From Tetraselmis striata (Eukaryota; Chlorophyta; Chlorodendrophyceae; Chlorodendrales; Chlorodendraceae): 64,000 nucleotides of DNA. The position numbers and the translations under genes are program-made. Positions 1 through 10,099 of this stretch are shown piece by piece; position 1 is the stretch's first letter, and each line of letters opens with the position of its first letter. The stretch is taken from assembly GCA_006384855.1 (NCBI GenBank), contig VCJN01002913.1, positions 1-64,000 on the forward strand, in the 5' to 3' direction. The notes under the pieces are model-generated. The model had not been told where the DNA came from. It ran no database searches and saw only the letters and a list, made by a program, of their open reading frames with translations.

Positions 1-2290
1 TTTGCCGACTAGAAAATGCCGGGCGCAGCAGGCCACGGGCGGGGTTCACGGGCGGGAATGTTGAAGGCGACGACATGCCAGCGGGGTGCGCCCACAGGAA
101 GGCGGTCGCCGGTACGGCCAGGAATGAAGAGGTCATGGCGCGGCTTCCAAGAGCGCATGTCGGAGCACATCTCCGAGAGGAGCTGGTACCAAGCTTTGTC
201 AGGCCAGTAGGGAACAATGACGATGGCTGGGGCACCGCTGGACTCAAGTTTGGAGACTAGATCGCCGATGAGGTTCCACGGAGGGTTACACCAGTTACGT
301 TTGCAACGCCATGCAGCGTCGGAGAGGCGCAGGGCGTCGACGGCCTCGCACCGCGGGTCACGCCAGCGGGCGTTGTAGCAAGGCAGGCTGGCGTTTTCAG
401 AAGTCGCGAAGCGGTCGATGGTGCAGGCGCCCCATTTAGCAGTGAGCGAGGCGAATCGACGAGGGTTGAACTGCCAGTCGTCGCAATCAACCTCGCGACT
501 AAGGCGGTCAGCCCATATATTCGCCGCAGAACGGATGTAGCGCACGGAAAGGGTGATGCCGTGCGTGTCCATGAGGTACCACGTTTTGCGTAGCTCAGCC
601 ATGAGGCGTGGAGAGCGAGAGGTGAGGTTAGTGAGGACGCCGACAACTGCTTGGTTATCCTCGTGCAAGCGGATGTGGCGGTTTTGGAGCATGGGGAGGA
701 AGGACTCAATAGCCAAGCGGATGGCTTTGAGCTCTTTCCGGGTAATGTGCGCATTGCGGTCATCGTCGTACCAAAAACCCCGAGCTTCATGGTGCTCGTT
801 CAAAACGGCACCCCAGCCGTACGACGAACTGTCGACGTGTAGGTATCCGGTTTCGACGGGGCGGTTAATGGGACGGCCGTTGTGTTGGGTGGGCACACCC
901 ACCCACCATTGCAGATCGCGTTCGAGCTGGCGGGTAAGCTTGACGCGGCCGGGCCAAGAGTCGCGCGTCTTGACCACATCATGCAGCTCACGAAGGTAGA
1001 AACGGGTAGGGGCAATGGCCAAGTAGAGAAACTGGCATTTGCCCGCGAGAGCGGCCAACTCGCGAGCTGGCAACCACCGCCGATCGCGTTATGCGCGTTG
1101 GATTAGGCGTTTGGCCGCGCGAGCAATGCTGGCGAGTTTCTCAGCGGGCGCACGAAGAGTAGGTGACCCCGAGGTGTCAATTTCTAACCCCGGGTGCACG
1201 AGCTTCTGGGTGGGCTCCCACACGCCCTTGTTGGGGTTGCGCAGCAGACCAAAGCCCGAGAGGTGGCGTTCGATGTAGTCACGTTGCCAGATGGCCTCAG
1301 CCTGAGTCCGAGCTAGAAACAGGAAATCGTCCATGTAGGGCAACATGCGCATGCCAAATCGTCGCCGGGGAATAGGTGTGCAGTCTGCTTCAGCCGGGTT
1401 ACGACGCAATGCCCTAGTGAGGACGTTGGTGAATTGGCAGAAGTAATAGGGGGAAAGAGACCAGCCCATGGCAAGGCCAGCCAGTCGGTACAGAGTGCCG
1501 CGGTAATCGACATTGAAAAAATCCCTGTCCTCAGGGGCGATTCCAACCGCGTAAAACCCGTCCTGCAGGTCCATCTGCAACATGTAGTCCCCAGGGCGCG
1601 CCAGGTTGCGTAAATGCGAAAGCGTCTCAAACGAAAGATCGCGCGTCTCGCAATAGCGGTTCAGGGGGCGAAGGTCTATGATGAGCCTCCATTTGTGTGT
1701 TCCAGGCTTAGGAACCAGGAACAGCCGGGACACCCATTTTGCGCCGTAGCCTCGCTCCCAGGCCCCAACGGCCATGAAGCGAGCCAATTCACCGTCCATA
1801 AACTCCAGTTGATCAGGAGTAGCATCCCCCATTGACACCCCCTGATGAAAAGAAGGTGGGGCAAGCCCGTCCAAGAAAGGAACGCGTACACCTCGGGATA
1901 TCCAGTTGAGAACACTGCGATTTGCGCCAGCGGCTTGCCAGTTGCCGAGATTACGACGGACGCGATGTCTCATAAAGGGGGAGTCGGGAGTACATGAATT
2001 GGCGCGATAGATGTCGCGAGGGGGGCGAGCAGAGCGCCTTGTCGCTCTGCTGGCCCTCTCCGCGTCGGCGTCAGGGTCCACGGTGCACGGCACAGTAGGA
2101 GTGCCGCGGCGTGGGAGTAGCCTTGTGCCACTGGGCGCTGGCTTGGCCACTGGCAGTGTACTGTCACTTTGTACTCGAATATGTACTAGACGACGGGCAT
2201 ACGCCGGCATACGCCCCAATCGGAGCGCATCGCGACACCTACGCAGGGTAGGGGCGAGTACAGATCGAGCCATGCCCACACGGGAAAGGG
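1..2290 (-). mobile_element. DIRS-like tyrosine-recombinase retrotransposon fossil (RT, RNase H, MT region)
   Basis: Two long coding-like stretches on the minus strand read as a DIRS-family pol region. The right part (about 1.1-2.3 kb) has reverse-transcriptase signatures, including LVPKPG, IIDLRPLN, LQDGFYAVGI and GLAMGWSLSPYY. The left part (about 0.01-1.07 kb) continues into RNase H (HVDSSSYGWGAVL, RKELKAI, LHEDNQAVV, RSAANIWADRLSR). After that comes the methyltransferase-like region typical of DIRS elements (IDRFATSENA, NWCNPPW). The element runs off the left edge, so its recombinase and terminal repeats are not visible. It is broken, with at least one visible break, and is probably old but still easily recognised. 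A second copy of the same family lies at 8.2-25.6 kb on the other strand. Confidence 0.85.
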
Positions 2291-3529
2291 CAGCCAGGGG
2301 TTACTGGTCGAAACTGGTCGAAGGTCTTGGACCTTGTTCCACTGAATGGGGAAGCGCTGCAGCTTCGTCCTCTCCTCGCGTTGGGCGAGTAATCAACAGC
2401 TCGTTCGCGGGTAGTAGTTAGCACGTCGCAAGCGGCGCGCGTACATTAACCACACAAACCCTAACGGATTTCTCCCTGGGGGGGGCCCGAAAGGCGTCGC
2501 TCACCGTACATGGTACGATGGCGGAAGACCGGCACCCTGCGCGGCAAAATTGCCGCGACTTTGCTGTGGTGCGCTCGATGGAGCGTGCCACAGCAAAGGA
2601 GAGTGACCGGTCGGTCCGCCGTGAAGGTTGGTGGTGGCTCTGACCGGCCCCCGCAATCGTGCGCGCGCACACACGCGCTACGGGCGCCGCGCCAGGGCTA
2701 TCTCGTACAAGTAGAGAAACCACATAAACTAGTTTAGAACATAACGATAACTTCCTGCCTAACCCACATCGCAGAATGCTCACCCACACAACCCAGTCGC
2801 CGCTCGACAATGATTAACTTCGCTGGCATGACACGGATACCCGCAGGGAAGCATTTCATATCCCACCAAGCTGTTCGCTTGACCTCCCCCCTATCACCTT
2901 TGGAACTGGCACATGTCCTCTACGGCTGAAAAATCCTCAGTCCAGAAGGCAGTGCGCCTATTACCTCGGATCTTCCGTGTAGGGAAGTGCTTCCAACGGG
3001 AGTTCTCTGCGAAGGTTTGGTGGAAGGAGTAGAGCATGGGCACCGTCCAGCGCGTCACCCCCAACGCCCTCGGCGCCCTCGGCTTCCGGTGAATCACGTC
3101 GGCAAGCTCCGCTCAGCACGCCCGCTCGTCGCTCAGGGCGGTCCGGACACTTAAGGGGGTGTCGCAGGCCGTGCATCGGCCGTGCACATGGGGTAGCTAG
3201 GTCGTTGAGTCGCTCTGCAGCGCACGCATCGCCAAGCAAGAACCAAACATGATGCATCTGCACACAGCAACATATATGCAAACACCACATGTCACACAGG
3301 GGGTCGACACACATTCTGACCGGCAGAAACTTTGATCCAGCGATGCGTCTATTTTTCGGCGGTGAGCTTTATTGCCGTACGGGTACCCGTATAGTGCAGC
3401 GGATCGGGCCTCTAGGTGCATGACTAAAGCGCTTATCTACTGGCATGTACTACTAAGTACCATAATCCACCCACTCGCCCACGGTCCATTATTACACAGC
3501 CGTCCGATTACGATCTCACGGCTGGGAGG
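2291..3529. other. No gene recognised; possible 5' part of the DIRS-like fossil, then unique sequence
   Basis: Short frames exist on both strands but none has a recognisable motif or convincing splice structure. The part next to 2290 lies upstream of the DIRS-like pol on the minus strand and could hold its degenerate gag region, but I see no diagnostic sequence. Confidence 0.4.
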
Positions 3530-4268
3530 TAGGTACTGGTACTGGTACTCGCTCCTCGCTGCTGGTAATTGAACAAAAGACTCTGGTACCGGTAGCGACT
3601 ACTTCAAAGCTGGTAAAAGTAAAGTAAAGTTCGCCCCGGGACATCGGCCGAACGAAGCCGCCCCAGCACTTGACCTCGTGCGCCAACTGCAGCCGTAGGT
3701 CTGGCATCGCCCATAGACCATTATTGCATCATTCGACGAACCCCGAAGGGCTAATGCATCAACCGGGTAAACCCGGGACACGCCGGGCCGATATTGCCGA
3801 AATACATCTGCCAGGAATCGAACCCGGGTCTCTCGCGTACGAGACGACCGCTCTACCGAGCGGACAAGGGATGCTCTCAAAGCTGGTACTCGCTACTCGC
3901 TGCTGGTACTGATGGTCTGGTGTGAATTACAAAAAAGGCAGTTCCCTAGAACTGCTGGTAGTGGGGTGAATTACAAAACGGGCAGTTCCCCAGAATTAGA
4001 AAATCAGCACAGCTGGTACTGGTACTGGTACTCGCTACTCGCTGCTGGTATTAATGAAAAAAAAACTCTGGTACTTCAAAGCGCTGGCAATGCAAACGCT
4101 GGCTGCTGGTACTTCAAAGCGCTGGCAATGCAATTCATGGAACTGTAAAAGTAAAGTAAAGTTCGCCCCGGGACATCGGCCGAAGCCGCCCCAGCACTTG
4201 ACCTCGTGCGCCAACTGCAGTCGTAGGTATGGCATAGCCCGTAGACCATTGCCTCATTCGAACCCCAT
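3530..4268. repeat. Duplicated dispersed repeat with CTGGTA microsatellite
   Basis: Two diverged copies of one module lie at about 3533-3725 and 4015-4249. Each begins with CTGGTA-type short repeats and a CGCTACTCGCTGCTGGTA stretch. Each then has AAAGTAAAGTAAAGTTCGCC and a long shared block that includes CCCCAGCACTTGACCTCGTG. Between them, two copies of a shorter motif (GAATTACAAAA then GGGCAGTTCC) lie at about 3922-3950 and 3970-3997. A third copy of the short motif occurs inverted at about 43.85 kb, so the family is dispersed. Confidence 0.7.
3804..3874 (-). tRNA. tRNA-like sequence (tRNA-derived SINE head or pseudo-tRNA)
   Basis: On the minus strand a 71-nt stretch has tRNA geometry. It has a D-arm CCGC-TCGGTAGA-GCGG, a T-arm CCGGG-TTCGATT-CCTGG that includes a good B box (GGTTCGATTCC), and an anticodon stem GTCTC/GAGAC. 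The acceptor stem pairs in only about five of seven positions and the anticodon loop is eight bases, so a functional tRNA is doubtful. It sits between two copies of a dispersed repeat, which favours a SINE or other tRNA-derived repeat. Confidence 0.4.
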
Positions 4269-4890
4269 GGAACTGTAGGCCAGTGATATAGAACCCGTTC
4301 TTTTAAAATTTTCTGAATAATCGACGCATCGGTTATTCAACTGTCAAGCTACTTCATATGGTTCTATGCTGCCGGATTATGAAGTTTGACTAGGGCGGGT
4401 GCCGGATCTGGTTCTTGGATCACTTTGACATCGAGCACTGTGAGATTCAGATGTGAGACACGGGTGACGAAGCACTACCGTACCGGTACCACTATTATCC
4501 GTGAAAGCTGCTGCTGGTGGCGGCATGTCCATCCAGTTACGTGCGAGTACATCCGGCGTTATTGCCGGCGGGCGATAAATCCTTTTTGTAATCATTGTGG
4601 TAGTCGTACATGACGTGTGACGTGTTACATGGCACTGAAGTGTAAGGTGCGAGGTTGTCCGTGTAGTACCGGGTAGTACGCGATATATTTATTAAGCCGG
4701 TACCGGGTATCTAGCACGAACCCGGGCGCGATGACGAGTCGTCATGTGGATAACTACGACTATTAGTACATGGGAGCGCAAATCGCAGCCGTACTATTCG
4801 GCTAGGGGCCTGCCCGCCGTCCGATCAAAGGTCATCAGACGGGCGGTTTGGCTGCCATGTTTTGCCAAAAAGTGCTCACGTTACATAAAT
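4269..4890. other. No feature recognised
   Basis: Only short frames without recognisable motifs, and no clear repeat. Confidence 0.4.
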
Positions 4891-4898
4891 ATTTGCGA

Positions 4899-5115
4899 GG
4901 GGGGGGAGGGGAGGGGGGGGCAGGCAGCGGTTTGCCGAAGAATGATTGAATTACAATATTCGCGACAGCTGCCATCGGGGAATGTGGCCGGGGGGAGGGG
5001 GGGGGGGGGGGGGGGGACCACGCCCGCTCCCCCCCCCCCCCCCCCCCCCCGCCGCCAGCCGCTCCCCGCCTGGTGGGGGGGGGGGGGGGGGGGGAGGGGA
5101 GGGGGGGGGGGGAAG
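4899..5115. repeat. Cluster of long G and C homopolymers
   Basis: Dense poly-G runs (about 4899-4920, 4989-5016 and 5078-5112) surround a roughly 20-nt poly-C run (about 5031-5050). Facing G and C runs could pair as a very stable stem or form quadruplex/i-motif structures. Apparent Gly- or Pro-rich frames here are products of the homopolymers. Confidence 0.85.
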
Positions 5116-5708
5116 CTACTGCTTGTTCTTGTTCTTGCGTGCCCGGGGGACCCGCCTCGACCTCGCTGCCTCCGCCTCCGCCTCCGCCTCCGCCTCCGAC
5201 TCCGACTCCGCCTCCGACTCCGCGACCGTCAGTTTCTTACCTGGGCGCTTCTTCACTGGCCTCTTCCGCTTCTTGTCGGCGTCCGACTGCTTCTTGTCGG
5301 CGGCGTTCATCCAGCACAACCTTCTCAGTTAGGGGTGGGCGGGGCAGCGGCGCGTCCGGAGGGAGAACGGCGGCCGTCAGTGTCTTCACCACCCCGGGAG
5401 GTTGTGCCGTCGACGACGCCGCCATGAGCTTCCTTGCCTTGGCGTCGGGACGCCCCCTCGAGGGGAGGAGGGTCGCGGTTTAGCAGAAAGTCGAGTGCGC
5501 AATGTGACTCGCCCGCGCTCACGTGACAAGCTTCGGCCGTGCTCCGCCTGGATGATGGCGAAAACCATCGTGGCGGCAGCTTTAGTATCCTCGAGACGTT
5601 GTGCCGGACCCTGAGTGACCGAACCGTGTATGGTCGCCCCACGAGCGGCGGGCGTGGGATGGGTGGTGATGGCCAATTGATACTGATCCGGGCGCGTCGT
5701 GTAAGCAT
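5116..5708 (-). CDS. Possible small nuclear protein gene with Lys/Arg-rich and Ser-Glu/Ala-Glu repeat end
   Basis: Minus-strand frames here look partly coding but I cannot give a firm model. The 3' part (5116-5319) ends in a highly basic segment (DKKRKRPVKKRPGKK) followed by alternating SE/AE repeats and a basic tail, typical in composition of a nuclear protein. The repeats come from a CTCCGC hexamer array on the plus strand (about 5168-5224). Upstream are an ATG-initiated frame (from 5425, MAASSTAQPPGVV) with a GTAAGA donor-like site, and a further coding-like frame at 5580-5710. I do not recognise the protein. Shadow coding is a real alternative. Confidence 0.3.
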
Positions 5709-5719
5709 ACAGTGATGCG

Positions 5720-6300
5720 GGCCGCGGCGAGGGCTACTAAAAATAATGTGCCGATACCGGTACGTACCCTACAGTTAGCCGTGGGCATGCGTTTAGCCCT
5801 CCTTCCCCTCAGAAATACGGCGCTTGGAGTTGCGACGCCCCATGGCACACCACTACTCGGCGCCGGCGGCTCACATCGTGTGGGGGTGGGTAGGAGGTAG
5901 CCACTGGCGCTCACGCTGCTGCGATGCATATGGTTAACTGCCCGCCCGCACTGGTAAAGTGTCTGCGGGACTTGCAACAATTCAGCCGACGGTTTGAGGC
6001 CGTTGGCCGTTGCGTCGCCACGGAGCTTGTGACACGTTAAAGTACAATGTGGTGAAAGTGCCACACGATTACGGGTTGCCGCGCTCGGCGCGATGTGGGT
6101 ACAATGTACTGTGAGGATGGCACATGTTACTGGTAGGAATTACGGAACGCGGGCAGCCGGGCACTCCAGTGCGACTACCGAGCCTAGCACAAAAGTGGCG
6201 ATTGTGTACACGGTAGATACGGCGATTACAACCCCATTCCGTGGGAAAATCACGATGATTACGGGCCATTACATTGTAATTACGAGACATGCTGGGAGCC
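5720..6300. other. No gene recognised
   Basis: Frames in this interval carry no recognisable domain. The sequence GATTACGG and variants recur several times between 6060 and 6270. Confidence 0.4.
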
Positions 6301-6305
6301 TAGTG

Positions 6306-6359
6306 GTGATATGACACGGTTAGTTGGTCACATCGAACCAACCAACAGTGTCATATCAC
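6306..6359. repeat. 54-nt hairpin with a 23-bp stem
   Basis: A perfect 12-bp outer stem (GTGATATGACAC at 6306-6317 with its complement at 6348-6359) continues into an 11-bp inner stem with two mismatches (6318-6328 with 6337-6347) around the loop CACATCGA. It could be a tiny foldback element, a recombination site or a structured RNA; nothing adjacent decides this. Confidence 0.75.
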
Positions 6360-6639
6360 ATGATGTCCGGTGTTTGTGATGTGACATTGTTTGTCGATCA
6401 TATCATATCGTATGTAATGCGTGCCACCCGCGAACCGACCCACACCGGGAATCCATGGACTCTGCGCTTTACTGCAAAGAGGTGGCCTTTGATAGCCGCG
6501 CTCTATCAAAAGCGCGGAGGATCCATGGATGACACACTGCGAGAGCCGGCGGCAAAACCGCCCGGCCTTATGGCGGCTCCTATCCTCTCCTTGAGCGAGC
6601 CCTGCCCTTGTGCTTTTTGCTCCTTCTCGGTACAAGGCA

Positions 6640-7350
6640 TGCTGGCCCGTTTTGAGGGTGTTGGCGTGGTGTTCGCTCCTTCGGCTTGCTTGGGCGGTCG
6701 CGTACGCTGATCACGTGGCACGTTGCTCTTGGGGCGACTCCAATCACGCCGCATGCGAGTGGGCGGCACATGGCCATTCCGACATTTGCTACGACGTTGA
6801 GTCCGCCCTAGGCATGGGTGTCCAGATCCTCACAAGTCCGTCTGACGGTGCTTGTTTCTCTTCCGAAGGGCAACGCCGGCCGGCCTGCCGATGTTGGGCT
6901 TTTTGGGTATGGTGATATCCGCGAGAACTTTGTTGCTATCGATACCACCATTGCCCCTATCTTCGGCGTATCAAGCTCGGATCCAGCGACTGCATTGCGG
7001 GCCGCAGAGCGCCACAAAATCCAAAAGTATGACGAGGGTGTCCGTAACGCCGCCGGCATGCTTCGCATTGTACCTTTCGCAGTCTCCGAGTTCGGCTCGC
7101 TGGCCCATCACACTGAGGCTTTTTGGTGGAGCTCGCGAAAGCTAGCCACACGCACATCGGCCAGAAAATCGGCGAGCTCGTGTCTGCGTGGTGCCGCCGT
7201 TTCTCCTTGCTCATCAACATGGCGCATGCAGACAACGTTTTTGGCGGGGTTGCGGCACGTGAAGGTGCTCCTGCGCATGCGTCGCGTCGCTCGTCAGCAT
7301 GTGTTGATATGACCCGCGTCATCGGCTGCAAGCGCACTCGCCGCGGCTGA
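6640..7350 (+). mobile_element. Decayed LINE (non-LTR retrotransposon) 3' coding end
   Basis: The plus strand carries the region that typically follows reverse transcriptase in many LINE proteins: a DHVARC/H-x-H block (about 6705-6800), then GRPADVGLFGYG, then AERHKIQKYDEGV with a proline- and phenylalanine-bearing stretch ending SEFGSLAHHTEAF. It continues as LVELAKASHTHIGQKIGELVSAWCRR read in pieces. The pieces lie in different frames, with shifts near 6860-6880 and 7110-7125, so the copy is dead. The RT core itself is not visible upstream. A T-rich run of TTGG/TTCC words (7370-7520) after the end may be its 3' UTR. Assignment is from recalled motif order, not a search. Confidence 0.45.
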
Positions 7351-7599
7351 TGGCCCACCCCTAGGGGGTGCTTTTCATTGGTTTTCTGTTTCCTTTTTGG
7401 TTTTTTTTGTCGTTCCTTGGCTTTGAGTCTTTCCTTGGACCCTTTGGTTCCTTGGCAACTTGGTGACTTCCTGGTTTTCTTGGCTCTTCCTTTGTTCTTG
7501 GCTCCCTTCCCTCCTGCTTGACCCTTGGTCACATGCTTATATATCGCTTTTGCTGGCGACCTTTCACATTTTGTATTAGTTCTGCTTTTAATTCGCACT

Positions 7600-7798
7600 T
7601 GTTAGAGCACTGATGTAAGAAAGGAGCACACTGCGAGTGTATCGTATGTATGGTCGCAATACATCGTGAGAATATCTCCTTACTGTGAATTACAAAATAT
7701 AATGAGGCAGTAACACAATAAATCCGCCGCTAAAAGTTGCGCAGTACGTAATCCTTCCTGAAAGATCAACACAAGCCGCTGCTTAAAAGCGGCCCGCA
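7600..7798. other. Unclassified DNA ending in a hairpin motif shared with 38.66 kb
   Basis: No gene is seen. The end (7764-7800) holds GATCAACACAAGCCGC followed by an inverted AGCGGCCCGCATC. The same motif occurs at 38659-38692, and sequence just upstream (AAATCCGCCGCT...) is also loosely shared. Confidence 0.5.
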
Positions 7799-8110
7799 TC
7801 ACGGTATTCGTTCAGTAGTGGGGGTCCCCTCATCATCGTAGTCAGGCTCGATTTTTTTCTCGGGCGCTATGAATAAACGCGTACGGGTACCTGGTATATG
7901 GGTATATTGTAGCGATTTATTTCCTTCTCTACTACACGCGTCAAATATAGTATTGAATGGGTCGGTCTTAATAATCCGTGCGCAGGCTTCAAGCCACGTG
8001 TCACCAAACTGATTGCCGCCCTGTGAGCATATATCCTCATCTTCCCGCGAGCTAGCCGCCCCTAGTAGCCGCATAATGTTTGCGATGGCGTGTGGTGGAC
8101 AGATACGCAT
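7799..8110 (-). pseudogene. Unrecognised 103-aa ORF, probably the end of a mobile-element gene
   Basis: A minus-strand ORF (contains LLGAASSREDEDICSQGGN and FGDTWLEACARII) looks coding by composition but has no domain I recognise. Just past its stop lies the GCGGCCCGCATC/GATCAACACAAGCC hairpin motif that also follows a decayed minus-strand coding region at 38.7 kb. This suggests both are 3' ends of one element family. Confidence 0.35.
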
Positions 8111-8219
8111 TTACATCTAGCATTGTCGAAATGCTACATCTTGCCAGATGCAAATAATGCGTTACATCGATCGCATGCATGCAGTGTACATCTCGGTTAT
8201 TTAGGGTATTTCTATGCCC

Positions 8220-9683
8220 TAATCCGAAAACGAGCGGGGCCACTTTCTGCCTTTGCGCCAGCTTGACAGCTTGCGCGACGACATCGCCTCTTCGGAGGGG
8301 TGCAAGGTGTAACTACTCGCGAGTGTACGGTATTGACCGACACACCCACTCCCTACACCTCCCAGCTAGAATGGCGGGTGGTAAGAATAACCCAGGCGGC
8401 TACTCGAACGACAAACACACAGAGAAATCCTCCAACAAGACGCGGTAGCCGATGGAGCAAACGACAGCGGAGGCTACGCTTACGATTATGCAAGCGTTGT
8501 AACTGCAATTCGACAACCTATCCAACCGGCGCTAGAAATACAATAGGAGATAAACCAACAGCGTGCCAATACCGCGACCAACGACGACGAGGACGAGGGC
8601 GGTGGTAACGACCCGGCGGTGGACGACGCCCGGACAGTAGCTGCGACGACGGCGATGTCTACGGCAAATTCATCGACTCCCTTGATTGGGTAGACGACCT
8701 ACCCTACGCCTACCACGACGTCCTCCCACCTCTGGGGGTGCAATGACGCCCCAACCTCTTAAAGCCTGCTTGGCGCGACTGGGCGGACCTCTACTTCACG
8801 GAGGCGAACAAGACGGAATCTTGGGACGAGTACCGAGCGATAATTTTGGTACTGTGGCCTTTTCCACACGGGCGCGGAGTCGGCGGCAACAACGGCTATG
8901 GCATCCACGAGGGCGCCCAACGCCACCATCCGCACGAAGAGGGAAGCCCTCGACTTACTTGAAACCGCGTTTCGCACGTTGGCGGCAGTGAGCGACGAGC
9001 ACGAGGCCCGGGTCACCTACCTACGCCGCTTCAACGCCAAGAAGGCACACACCGGCGAAGATCAAATCGAGGGGCGCCTCATCATTTACTCCCGCGCCTT
9101 CGACCGCGCTGAGCATGAGCGCTCCGCCAACGTCGTCGACGGCCTCCTTGCCTTTGTCGAAGCTAAGCGCCGCGAGGTAGGTCGGCCTTGCCGCTGCAGC
9201 CAAGGCACCGGGCGCGGCAAAAGTTAAAGAAAAACGGAGCGGGAGGAGGATTCTGGCACCGCCGCCTCGCGGAAGATCAAGGGCAAGACGGCGCACGAGA
9301 AGCGGGAGCGCCGTGAGGCGGAGACCAAGAACAAGAATGACAAGGGCGATAAGGGCCACGGCAACGGTAACAAATGACGTGTGGCGCGCCGTGCCGACGG
9401 TTGAAGCCCCGGCTCCGACTATATGCGACACCGCACGTCGGAGATGGCGGCGATGGCGAGACATCGACGCGAGCGCGCAAGTGCATACTTAAGCTGGATC
9501 CGGGAGGGCATACTAGTACCTTGCCGCAATGGCCGGCCGCCCTCAAGATTCAACCAAGACGTCTCCTTTCAGGACGCCTAGCCCAACTCAAATTCCTCTA
9601 CTCCGAGCTACACCGCTTCACGACTGCCGGCGAGTGGGAGCGGTAGATGTGCGCGTGGTGGGTCTCGCGGGCCTTCTTCGTAC
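8220..9683 (+). mobile_element. DIRS-like fossil, left part (gag-like region to start of RT)
   Basis: This is the left half of a second DIRS-like element. A coding-like stretch at 8898-9227 (ALDLLETAFRTLAAVSDEHE, alpha-helical) sits where a gag-like protein would be. The RT begins near 9560-9680 (motifs LHRFTTAGEWER and WVSRAFFV). The copy is interrupted at 9683 by the 12.6-kb DNA transposon and resumes at 22256. A 38-bp block at 8240-8277 matches 25383-25420 at 33 of 38 positions and may be a remnant of the element's repeated ends. It is broken in several places and clearly older than the insertion. Confidence 0.65.
9680..9683. repeat. Left copy of 4-bp target site duplication (GTAC)
   Basis: GTAC directly precedes the first base of the inverted repeat at 9684. 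The same four bases follow the other end at 22256-22259. GTAC is its own complement. Confidence 0.75.
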
Positions 9684-9710
9684 AACAGTAATTTAACCTA
9701 TTTTGCGCCG
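9684..9710 (+). repeat. Left terminal inverted repeat
   Basis: Twenty-seven bases match the complement of 22229-22255 with three mismatches; similarity fades further inward. Confidence 0.8.
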
Positions 9711-10099
9711 TGGAATTCATTTTGCACCGTAGGGTTTGTCTATACCCTAGTTCCCGGGTTTACTATCAGTACTTAAGACTCACTGGTGATGTAGCTTGGG
9801 TTTGTAGACCTTGGGTGCAATGCAGCATTCAACATCATGAAGGCCAGCCGCGACGCATATCCAATGTTGGTTTTGGAGCATTTTGTCCAAAATGGGACAA
9901 GATGAGGCAATGAAATCAATATTTATTATGATTATTACATCCAGCGGCTAGCTAGCCACAAGACGTTGCTGATAGTTTATTCTTTGAGCATCCCCAACTC
10001 AAGCAAGTCCTGCTTCGTGGCTGCATTAAACTTGACGACTCCGCCGGGTTTGCGTTGCGCTGGGGTGGTTGACATGGCGTGGACGCAGTTGTTTCGTGG
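9711..10099. promoter_or_regulatory. Left subterminal region with TTTTGTCC...GGGACAA motif
   Basis: This is non-coding. At about 9881-9902 lies TTTTGTCCAAAATGGGACAA, an imperfect palindrome. Related TTTGTCCC sites occur near the right end (21.95-22.12 kb) and in the last intron of the transposase gene. Recurring subterminal motifs are a usual place for transposase binding; that role is inferred. Confidence 0.5.

Noticed and set aside
1-1100. Link between the DIRS MT region and the methyltransferase-like gene of the 12.6-kb element
   Set aside because: The DIRS MT region (NPPW type) and the beta-order domain at 20.6-21.9 kb differ in motif order and belong to different elements.
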